Assembly (NCBI GenBank): GCA_036821845.1
Contig: DAISIT010000119.1
Location: 1-6,340 of the forward strand
Origin: JAEUMD01 sp937950105
GTDB taxonomy: Bacteria > Pseudomonadota > Alphaproteobacteria > Rhizobiales > Hyphomicrobiaceae
Direction: 5' to 3'
Length of the DNA: 6,340 nucleotides
Below are positions 1 through 5,487 of this stretch, piece by piece. Numbering within the stretch: position 1 is the first letter of the stretch; every line of letters starts with the position of its first letter. Below the pieces are notes generated by a model. It was not told the DNA's origin and made no database searches. It was given only the letters and a program-made list of their open reading frames with translations. Position numbers and translations under genes: made by a program.

Positions 1-397
1 TCCAGCTTGCATCAATCCGCATCTTCTTGCGATCAATTGAGTCCACACCCTAGTCTCGGCATTTATTTCATCATGCGTATCGAACAAATTATAAGCGCGG
101 TCGTCATTGAGGGGACTGATTTCACCGAGGGCTTTGGGCGCAGGGGATTCGAGCTATCGAAAGGTCTCATCTCGCATCTCGGAACAGCGGCGATCGATCC
201 GAACAAATTGAGCGGCCAGCATCTATGGCGCAACTCTAGAAGTTTTGGAAGTCGCGTGTTTTGCTCCGACACGATGCATTCTTCATTGAGTGGCACTGTT
301 CACGGCTGGCGCTACAAGCGATGCCGAGAAGGCACGGCAGAGAGTTTCGGATCCGCTGCACGCTGAGATGAATTGAAAAAAATCTTGAGGGATTGCA
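1..397. other. Stretch without a recognisable gene; + frame open at the left edge, ending at 366
   Basis: I recognise no gene here. One + strand frame has no stop from base 1 to the TGA at 364-366, about 121 codons, so it could be the 3' end of a gene that begins outside the window. Its first possible internal start is a TTG at 7, and an ATG lies at 73 without a visible Shine-Dalgarno. The translation is rich in Ser and Gly, has no motif I know and no membrane segment. GC content is low for the window: 31/60 in the first row and 24/60 in the second. The stop lies 31 bases before the nuclease start at 398, a spacing that would suit an operon, but coding is not established. A TATAAG at 90-95 resembles a -10 box, but no matching -35 is visible. 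Confidence 0.25.
387..391 (+). promoter_or_regulatory. Shine-Dalgarno GAGGG for the AHH nuclease gene
   Basis: GAGGG lies six bases before the ATG at 398-400. An in-frame TGA at 386-388 overlaps it, so the frame cannot start further upstream. This fixes 398 as the most likely start and argues that the gene is a stand-alone unit, not the tail of a longer toxin read in the same frame. Confidence 0.55.
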
Positions 398-934
398 ATG
401 CCAGACGTCATTGGCTGGTCGTCAACGAGCTTTACGGATGTCCGGAGCCTTCCGATACTTGACTTCGGCAATGGCGCCACCGTTTCGTTTGCTGGGCACC
501 ACTTAATTCCGACCCAAGTTTACAATGACTCGGTCTTTCTACAGGCACTGGCACGGGAAGGGCTTTGGGATAATTCTAATTTCGCAATGAACGGCGTTCC
601 TCTTCCAAATAGCAGCCCCAATGGCGCCACCTTTGATCCGATCACGGGACTGCCGCGTCATGCAGGCGCTCACTCTGCATATAGCCACTGGATCGAGCCC
701 GTAGGGCGGAATAGGCGCTTCTTCAGCGCCGTATTCCGCCGCACCGAATTCGACGCCAGCCCCGAGCAGCGTTCAAGCTCATCCCGGCAGGTTACGGCGC
801 ACAATGAACCTACTTATCCACGCCCCTTCCCCTGCGCCCTAGACTGCCCCACCTCGCCTCGAAGGGGACGGACTGCAGACCGTTGGCATTTCGGGGGTGA
901 GGTGCGGTTGGCTCGTCTCGGCACAACGGGGTAA
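398..934 (+). CDS. AHH-type (HNH/Endo VII superfamily) nuclease domain protein, C-terminal part probably disrupted
   Basis: The first 102 residues of this 178-residue frame look like an AHH domain, a metal-dependent nuclease fold of the HNH/Endonuclease VII superfamily often found as the toxic tip of bacterial polymorphic toxins. Visible signature residues are GHHLIP at 33-38 (the AHH/GHH histidine pair, His34-His35), an NGVPLP core at 65-70, and RHAGAHSAY at 87-95, which matches the usual HxGxHxxY element (His88, His92, Tyr95). Family members normally continue for a further helical stretch after that Tyr. Here the domain-like sequence stops near residue 102, where a palindrome starts, and the remainder (Arg, Ser and Pro rich) looks like read-through of non-coding DNA. 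No secretion signal, toxin backbone or immunity gene is visible nearby. The start is supported by GAGGG at 387. The family call is by motif; activity and the true 3' end are inference. A pseudogene is a real alternative. Confidence 0.6.
   Translation: MPDVIGWSSTSFTDVRSLPILDFGNGATVSFAGHHLIPTQVYNDSVFLQALAREGLWDNSNFAMNGVPLPNSSPNGATFDPITGLPRHAGAHSAYSHWIEPVGRNRRFFSAVFRRTEFDASPEQRSSSSRQVTAHNEPTYPRPFPCALDCPTSPRRGRTADRWHFGGEVRLARLGTTG
701..740. repeat. REP-like imperfect palindrome inside the nuclease frame
   Basis: The arms are GGCGGAATA plus GGCGCT (705-719) and AGCGCC-G-TATTCCGCC (725-740). They pair over 15 base pairs with one bulged G at 731 and a five-base loop TCTTC (720-724). The leading GTAGGGCGGAATA and trailing TATTCCGCC have the form of dispersed REP-like palindromes found between genes in many proteobacteria. 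That family link is from memory of the pattern, not a search. It starts exactly where the AHH domain similarity ends, which suggests that insertion or recombination at this element re-ended the gene. Confidence 0.65.
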
Positions 935-1210
935 CGGCCGGAGGCCGGAGGCGAAGCGAGCTGGTGGATGACCCGGACCCGCCGGTAGGGGGTAAGGAAC
1001 GAACCCGATATCCGTCAGCCGATCAGAATCGCCGCGGCGGGACGCGCAAGCGTCGCACCCACTACCCAACTCCACGCGCCGCTCGCGCGTCCCGCGTCCC
1101 CACTTTCAGCATGCCCTCGGGGCCGCCGCCCGCGAGGCCGCTTCTGCGCGACCCTCCGCCCCAATCGTCCTGCGCGAAATCCTGGCCATATCGCACCCGC
1201 CTCCACACTC

Positions 1211-1237
1211 GCGGCTGCCGGCGGCGGCCGCAACCCG
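1211..1237. repeat. 27-base palindromic repeat, copy 1
   Basis: This unit begins GCGGCTGCCGGCGGC and continues GGCCGCAACCCG. It matches the unit at 1388-1414 at 25 of 27 positions in direct orientation. In this copy one stem position is changed (G instead of A), so the inverted repeat is slightly imperfect. Confidence 0.55.
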
Positions 1238-1249
1238 CAGCGTCGGACT

Positions 1250-1317
1250 TCGCTTCGCGAAGCGAGGGCCAGCCCTCGCACTCCCGCTGGCGGGACACCC
1301 GCCAGACCGCCCGCCTT
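1250..1317 (-). repeat. Right half of the composite intergenic repeat, lone copy
   Basis: It shares three blocks, in the same order, with 2448-2550: TCGCGAAGCGA (1255-1265), a GGGCCAGCCC-then-CGCAC segment (about 1266-1282), and a 26-base end block beginning GGGACACCCG and finishing CCGCCCGCCTT (1292-1317), which is 25/26 identical to 2525-2550. This copy is shorter between the second and third blocks. It can form several stems: the 16-base palindrome at 1250-1265, CGAGGGC/GCCCTCG (1263-1269 with 1272-1278), and a perfect eight-pair stem CTGGCGGG-ACA-CCCGCCAG (1287-1305). Strand is given as - because that is the direction in which neighbouring genes would transcribe it. Confidence 0.6.
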
Positions 1318-1387
1318 TTTTCCACCCTGCGATGCGAGCCATCTCACCGGCTGCCGTCGCCGCAACCGCTGCCCTGCTGCCTACGCT

Positions 1388-1414
1388 GCGGCTGCCGGCG
1401 GCAGCCGCAATCCG
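1388..1414. repeat. 27-base palindromic repeat, copy 2
   Basis: Here the arms GCGGCTGCC and GGCAGCCGC form a perfect nine-pair stem around a three-base GGC loop (1388-1408), followed by AATCCG. It is a direct repeat of 1211-1237 with two differences. It lies between the two separated halves of the composite repeat. Confidence 0.55.
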
Positions 1415-1441
1415 GGGCGCGTCGCCGGTCCCTTGCCTCAC

Positions 1442-1508
1442 GTCGAAAAGGAGGGAGCCCGAGGGACACGTCCCTCGGCCGGGGCGCGGGGCGGGAGCCC
1501 CGCTCGCG
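1442..1508 (-). repeat. Left half of the composite intergenic repeat, lone copy; double hairpin downstream of the safE-like gene
   Basis: It corresponds to 2392-2452: AAAAG, AGGGAG, hairpin CCGAGGGA/TCCCTCGG (1459-1478), hairpin CGGGGC/GCCCCG with a four-base loop (1487-1502), and a CTCGCG end. Read in the direction of the safE-like gene, whose stop is 47 bases away, the order is GC hairpin, second hairpin, nine bases, TTTT. That resembles a weak intrinsic terminator or an mRNA 3'-end stabiliser; the function is inference. This copy has about six extra bases between the two hairpins compared with the other copy. Confidence 0.6.
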
Positions 1509-1554
1509 GACGCGACTACCACAGCGGGTTATCGCGCTCCGATCGGCGAGTGCG

Positions 1555-2298
1555 CTACCGCGCGAGACGTGAATCGGCAGCACCGACATGAACAGCAGGT
1601 GGCTCGGTGAGGCACAGCATGCCGTTGGTCGGGCTACCGGGGATGATGGTGGACGCGCCGAACAGGGCGATGATCACGCCGATGGCGACCCGCGCGCGGC
1701 CGTCCGCCTCGACCCTAGCGAGGCTCGCGAACCCGAACGCGGTCAGGCCGACCGGGATCATGGTGGCGAGCCCGAAGCCGGCCATGAACAGCCCGCCGCC
1801 GAACGCCGTGCCGGCCAGCATCGCCGTGAACAGTGCCGCATACACCATCGGGCACGGGATGATGCCCCACGTCAGCCCCGACACGTACGGGCCCGCCGCG
1901 CTCCGGCGCAGCGGCGCCAGCACCCGCGCGATTCCCGCCGACACGCGCGCGATCAGACGGTCCACCGCCGCCGGCATCGGCAGCAACCCGGCGAACGTCA
2001 GCCCGAGCCAGATCAGCACCACCGCGCCGAACCATTGCAACAGGCGAAAAGCGCCCGCCCGGTCGAAGGCGCCGTAGAGTTCGGAGCCGAAATAGCCGAG
2101 CACCGCGCCCGCCGCGATATAGGAGGTGACGCGCCCGGCCTGCGCCATCATCAGCACGCGGAAGCGCTCGGCCGCCGTCGCGGGTTGGAACATCAGTGTC
2201 AGGCTCGTCGCGATGCCGCCGCACATGCCGGCGCAATGCAGCGTCGAGGCGAAGCCGAGCACCATGCCGCCGAGGAACGAGAATTCCGATACGGCCAT
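1555..2298 (-). CDS. SafE/TauE-like membrane protein (DsbD_2-type transmembrane domain)
   Basis: This is a 247-residue inner-membrane protein of the family annotated as sulfite exporter TauE/SafE or cytochrome c biogenesis transmembrane protein (DsbD_2 type, related to COG2836). Two family signatures are visible: HCAGMCGG at 21-28 in the first membrane segment (His21, Cys22, Cys26) and GIIPCPMVYAAL at 145-156 (Pro148, Cys149, Tyr153). About six hydrophobic segments lie near residues 8-29, 54-72, 84-106, 138-161, 163-190 and 203-222. The Cys/His residues fit thiol-redox or copper handling, as proposed for relatives near cbb3 oxidase genes, but no such genes are in the window, so substrate and role are unknown. 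The start is ATG 2298, with GGAGGT nine bases upstream; a TTG at 2334 would add 12 residues but lies before that Shine-Dalgarno. alaS ends 254 bases upstream on the same strand. Confidence 0.85.
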   Translation of the reverse strand: MAVSEFSFLGGMVLGFASTLHCAGMCGGIATSLTLMFQPATAAERFRVLMMAQAGRVTSYIAAGAVLGYFGSELYGAFDRAGAFRLLQWFGAVVLIWLGLTFAGLLPMPAAVDRLIARVSAGIARVLAPLRRSAAGPYVSGLTWGIIPCPMVYAALFTAMLAGTAFGGGLFMAGFGLATMIPVGLTAFGFASLARVEADGRARVAIGVIIALFGASTIIPGSPTNGMLCLTEPPAVHVGAADSRLAR

Positions 2299-2307
2299 CG
2301 CCGCACC

Positions 2308-2313
2308 ACCTCC
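2308..2313 (-). promoter_or_regulatory. Strong Shine-Dalgarno GGAGGT for the safE-like gene
   Basis: GGAGGT on the - strand ends nine bases before the ATG at 2296-2298. It decides the start against the in-frame TTG at 2332-2334, which would put this site inside the coding region. Confidence 0.7.
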
Positions 2314-2333
2314 GTTGGGAACCTGTGGCAGCA

Positions 2334-2363
2334 ATACTAGCAGGCCGCGCGCGATTGTTTGAC
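2334..2363 (-). promoter_or_regulatory. Weak candidate promoter for the safE-like gene
   Basis: On the - strand, TAGTAT (2334-2339) resembles a -10 box, and GTCAAA (2358-2363) lies 18 bases upstream as a poor -35 (about 3 of 6 consensus positions). It would give a leader of roughly 30 bases containing the GGAGGT. The site lies between the composite repeat and the gene, the only repeat-free space available for a promoter. Confidence 0.25.
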
Positions 2364-2391
2364 CGAGGTCAGCGTTGCGGTGCGACGCTCC

Positions 2392-2550
2392 GTCCCAAAA
2401 GTAGGGAGACCGAGGGAAACCTCCCTCGGGCGGGGCGGCAGCCCCGCTCGCGAAGCGAATTGCGACGGCAAGCGCGGGACCAGCCCCGCACCCCGCCCAG
2501 TCGGAGTCGGTCTTCGACCGGACCGGGACACCCGTCAGACCGCCCGCCTT
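2392..2550 (-). repeat. Composite intergenic repeat, full copy, between alaS and the safE-like gene
   Basis: The left part (2392-2452) matches 1442-1508: AAAAG, AGGGAG, hairpin CCGAGGGA-AACC-TCCCTCGG (2410-2429), hairpin CGGGGC-GGCA-GCCCCG (2431-2446), CTCGCG. The right part (2448-2550) matches 1250-1317, ending in the 26-base block at 2525-2550. A small hairpin CGGTC-TTC-GACCG (2508-2520) is unique to this copy. Transcription from alaS enters the element two bases after the stop codon. It would pass the 26-base block first and the two strong hairpins last, followed by nine bases and TTTT. The element therefore could form the alaS mRNA 3' end; that role is inferred from position and structure only. 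Confidence 0.65.
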
Positions 2551-2552
2551 GA

Positions 2553-5225
2553 CTACCCGGCCAGACGCTGTGCGATGGCGGCGAGAGCCTCGGCCGCCTT
2601 TGAGCCGTCAGGACCGCCCGCTTGCGCCATGTCCGGCCGGCCGCCACCGCCCTTGCCGCCGGCCGTCTCCGACGCAATGCGCACGAGATCGACGGCGCTG
2701 TACTTCTCCGTCAGATCCTTGGTCACGGCGACGACGATGCCGAGCTTGCCGTCGGCGGAAGCATTGGCTACCGCGACGATGCCGGAACCGACCTTGGCGC
2801 GGCCCTCGTCGGCCAGCGTCTTCAGATCCTTCATGTCGACGCCCGAGACGTTGAGCGGCAGGAACTTCGTTCCCGCGATCTCCTTCACCGCGGACGCCGC
2901 GCCGTCGCCACCACCGCCGCCCATGGCCGCCTGCCGCTTGGCGTCGGCGAGCTGGCGCTCGAGCGTGCGCTTCTCGTCCATCAGCGACTTGACGCGATCG
3001 AGCACTTCCTCGGGCCGCGTTTTCAGCGCCGCTGCGACCTCGCGCAGACGCCGGTCCTGCTCGGCGAGGTAGGCGCGGGCGCCGTCGGCGGTCAGCGCCT
3101 CGATGCGGCGCACGCCGGACGCGCTGGCGCTCTCGCCGACGACGCGCACGAGACCGATGTCGCCGGTGCGGCGCGCGTGCGTGCCACCGCACAGTTCGAC
3201 CGACCACGCCTTGTTGGCGCCGGGAGCCGGCTCGCCCATGGAGACGACCCGGACCTCGTCGCCATACTTCTCGCCGAACAGCGCCATGGCGCCGGACGCG
3301 ATGGCATCGTCGACGGCCATCAGCCGCGTGTCGACCGGGGCGTTCTGCAGGACGATCGTGTTGGCGATGGCCTCGACTTCCGCGATCTCCTCGGCCGACA
3401 TGGGTTTCGGGTGCGAGAAGTCGAAGCGCAGGCGATCGGGCGCCACCAGCGAGCCCTTCTGCGCAACGTGCGTGCCGAGAACCTGGCGCAGCGCCTCGTG
3501 CAGCAGGTGCGTCGCGGAATGGTTGGCACGCGTGGCCGTGCGGCGCGTGTGGTCGACGTCGAGTTCGACCGCATCGCCGACCTTGAGGGTACCCTGTTCC
3601 ATGACGCCCGTGTGCACGAACAGGTCGCCGAGCTTCTTCTGCACGTCGACGACGCGGAACAGTGCGCCCTTGGGACCGCGAATGACGCCCTGATCGCCGA
3701 CCTGACCACCGGACTCGCCGTAGAACGGAGTCTGGTTGAGAACGATCTGGGCTTCCTCGCCGGCCTTGACGCTCCTGACGCTGGCGTTGCCCTTGACCAG
3801 TGCGGTGACGACGCCCTCGGCGGTCTCGGTATCGTAGCCGAGGAAGTCCGTGGCGCCGACCGCGTCGCGGACCTCGAACCAGTAGCCCTCGGTGGCGGCT
3901 TCGCCCGAGCCCTTCCACGCCTTGCGGGCCTCGTCCTTCTGCTTCTCCATGGCGGCGTTGAACGCCTTGGTGTCGACGGAGATGCCGCGCGCCCTGAGCG
4001 CATCCTCGGTCAGATCGAGCGGGAAGCCATAGGTATCGTAGAGCTTGAAGGCGACATCGCCCGGGAAGGTCGCGCCCTGCTTCATGCTGCCCGACGCCTC
4101 CGCGAGCAGACCGAGGCCCTTGTCGAGCGTCTTCTTGAAGCGCGTTTCCTCGAGCTTCAGCGTCTCGGTGATGAGGGCCTGCGCGCGCACCAGTTCGTGG
4201 TAGGTGTCGCCCATCTGGCGCACCAGCGCCGGCACCAGCTTGTACATCAGCGGATCGCGCGCACCGAGCAGATGGGCGTGACGCATGGCGCGTCTCATGA
4301 TCCGGCGGAGCACGTAGCCGCGGCCCTCGTTCGACGGCAGCACGCCGTCAGCGATCAGGAAGCTCGAGGCGCGCAGGTGATCGGCGATGACGCGGTGGCT
4401 GGCCTTGGCTTCGCCCGTCGGCTCGACACCGGTCTCATCGACGGATGCCGAGATGAGCGCGCGGAACAGGTCCGTCTCGTAGTTGTCGTGCGTGCCCTGC
4501 AGTACGGCCGCGATACGTTCGAGGCCCATGCCGGTGTCGATCGACGGCTTCGGCAGGCTGATCCGCTCGGAAGCGGAGAGCTGCTCGTACTGCATGAAGA
4601 CGAGATTCCAGATCTCGATGAAACGGTCGCCATCGGCGTCGGCCGAGCCGGGAGGGCCGCCGGCGATGCCCTTCTTGCCGTCTGGATCGTGGTCGAAGAA
4701 AATTTCCGAGCAGGGACCGCAAGGGCCGGTTTCGCCCATGCGCCAGAAGTTATCGTCGGTGGCGATGCGGACGATGCGCTTCTCGGGCAACCCGGAAACC
4801 TTCCGCCAGATCGAGAACGCCTCGTCGTCGTCGTGATAGACGGTGACCATCAGCCGCTTCTTGTCGAGGCCGAACTCCTTGGTGACGAGGTTCCACGCGA
4901 GCTCGATGGCGACGTCCTTGAAGTAGTCGCCGAACGAGAAGTTGCCGAGCATCTCGAAGAAGGTGTGATGGCGCGCGGTGTAACCGACGTTGTCGAGGTC
5001 GTTGTGCTTGCCGCCAGCGCGCACGCACTTCTGCGAAGTTGCCGCCCGCGTGTAGGGCCGCGTCTCCTGCCCGGTGAACACGTTCTTGAACTGCACCATG
5101 CCGGCGTTGGTGAACATCAACGTCGGGTCGTTGCGCGGGACCAGCGGGCTCGAGGCGACGGGCTGATGACCAGCCTTGGCAAAGTAGTCGAGGAACGACT
5201 TGCGGATCTCGTTGACGCCGGTCAT
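2553..5225 (-). CDS. alaS: Alanine--tRNA ligase
   Basis: This is a complete cytosolic alanyl-tRNA synthetase of 890 residues, near the usual bacterial length (876 in E. coli). It charges tRNA-Ala and clears mischarged Ser and Gly. In order: the class II catalytic core at about 1-240, with RHHTFFEMLGNFSFGDYF at 85-102, GETGPCGPCSEI at 164-175 and motif 3 DTGMGLERIA at 230-239; tRNA-recognition helices at about 250-460; the editing domain at about 550-710, with its zinc-type site His569, His573, Cys679 and His683 all present; a linker helix with a Gly-rich stretch at 769-773; and the C-Ala domain ending with GGGGRPDMAQAGG at 859-871. The start ATG at 5223-5225 gives the canonical MTGVNEIRKSFLDYF beginning. 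The frame is open a further 63 codons upstream, up to a GTG at 5414, but that segment is unlike the family. AAGG about 12 bases before the ATG is a weak Shine-Dalgarno. It lies 262 bases after recA in the same direction, the common alphaproteobacterial order. Confidence 0.97.
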   Translation of the reverse strand: MTGVNEIRKSFLDYFAKAGHQPVASSPLVPRNDPTLMFTNAGMVQFKNVFTGQETRPYTRAATSQKCVRAGGKHNDLDNVGYTARHHTFFEMLGNFSFGDYFKDVAIELAWNLVTKEFGLDKKRLMVTVYHDDDEAFSIWRKVSGLPEKRIVRIATDDNFWRMGETGPCGPCSEIFFDHDPDGKKGIAGGPPGSADADGDRFIEIWNLVFMQYEQLSASERISLPKPSIDTGMGLERIAAVLQGTHDNYETDLFRALISASVDETGVEPTGEAKASHRVIADHLRASSFLIADGVLPSNEGRGYVLRRIMRRAMRHAHLLGARDPLMYKLVPALVRQMGDTYHELVRAQALITETLKLEETRFKKTLDKGLGLLAEASGSMKQGATFPGDVAFKLYDTYGFPLDLTEDALRARGISVDTKAFNAAMEKQKDEARKAWKGSGEAATEGYWFEVRDAVGATDFLGYDTETAEGVVTALVKGNASVRSVKAGEEAQIVLNQTPFYGESGGQVGDQGVIRGPKGALFRVVDVQKKLGDLFVHTGVMEQGTLKVGDAVELDVDHTRRTATRANHSATHLLHEALRQVLGTHVAQKGSLVAPDRLRFDFSHPKPMSAEEIAEVEAIANTIVLQNAPVDTRLMAVDDAIASGAMALFGEKYGDEVRVVSMGEPAPGANKAWSVELCGGTHARRTGDIGLVRVVGESASASGVRRIEALTADGARAYLAEQDRRLREVAAALKTRPEEVLDRVKSLMDEKRTLERQLADAKRQAAMGGGGGDGAASAVKEIAGTKFLPLNVSGVDMKDLKTLADEGRAKVGSGIVAVANASADGKLGIVVAVTKDLTEKYSAVDLVRIASETAGGKGGGGRPDMAQAGGPDGSKAAEALAAIAQRLAG

Positions 5226-5487
5226 GCGGTAGTCGGGCCTTTTGGCGAGGGCTCGCGGACCGCGCGCACGATGCGCCGGCGCCTGCCGAGCAGATGGAGC
5301 AGACGCAGCTGCCCGTGCGCCCGCCCACAGGACCGGCAGCACGACGCGCCAGCAGCGTCGGTCCGGCTCTTTTAGCCAGCAAGACCCGCCAAGTCCAGAA
5401 AGCCAAACGGACACAGGCGGGCTGCAAAACGCCCGAACTAGCAGCGTGCTGATGCCTGTTCCTGCGCCAGCGCCGATGCGGTCCGAC
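5226..5487 (-). other. recA-alaS spacer with inverted repeats and a weak candidate alaS promoter
   Basis: There is no gene in this 262-base spacer. No convincing intrinsic terminator follows recA. On the - strand CTGGAC (5393-5398) and TAAAAG (5369-5374), 18 bases apart, form a weak promoter-like pair. Just downstream lies a two-part stem: GGACC/GGTCC (5330-5334 with 5360-5364) stacked on GACGC/GCGTC (5343-5347 with 5355-5359), with a bulge of eight bases. If the promoter is real, this stem would sit at the 5' end of an alaS leader of about 135 bases. The region could equally be a plain spacer transcribed from recA. Confidence 0.35.

Larger units (their letters stand above)
935..1554. other. 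Gene-free, repeat-rich intergenic stretch
   Basis: No frame here reads like a protein. All six frames are open over long spans because of very high GC, and their translations are Arg, Ala, Gly and Pro rich. The sequence is instead dense in inverted repeats: GGCC-GGA-GGCC near 936-946, the cluster at 1250-1317, and palindromic units at 1211-1237, 1388-1414 and 1459-1502. From about 840 to 1040 the minus-strand text has the look of intergenic filler that is commonly mis-called as small proteins in alphaproteobacterial genomes. A T6 run at 1316-1321 follows the hairpin at 1287-1305 by ten bases, too far for a standard intrinsic terminator on the + strand. Confidence 0.6.

Noticed and set aside
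469..631. A 13-base direct repeat, CAATGGCGCCACC, at 469-481 and 619-631, exactly 150 bases apart and in frame
   Set aside because: Both copies encode Asn-Gly-Ala-Thr within an otherwise ordinary domain, with no further copies; it is probably coincidence.
1287..1321. Intrinsic terminator on the + strand (hairpin 1287-1305 and T6 run)
   Set aside because: Ten bases separate hairpin and T run, and no + strand gene clearly needs it; the hairpin belongs to the repeat element.
839..1610. Several overlapping open frames on both strands
   Set aside because: All are low-complexity Arg/Ala/Gly/Pro translations in repeat-rich DNA, without start signals or motifs; high GC alone keeps them open.
1588..2340. 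A 250-codon + strand frame opposite the safE-like gene
   Set aside because: The translation is Arg/His/Ala-rich shadow sequence, while the opposite strand carries clear membrane segments and family motifs.
2622..5375. A 917-codon + strand frame opposite alaS
   Set aside because: It is the antisense shadow of a GC-rich gene; its translation has no recognisable domain, while the - strand is unmistakable AlaRS.
5226..5414. A 63-residue N-terminal extension of AlaRS from the GTG at 5414
   Set aside because: The canonical AlaRS N-terminus starts at the ATG at 5225, and the upstream residues are unlike the family.
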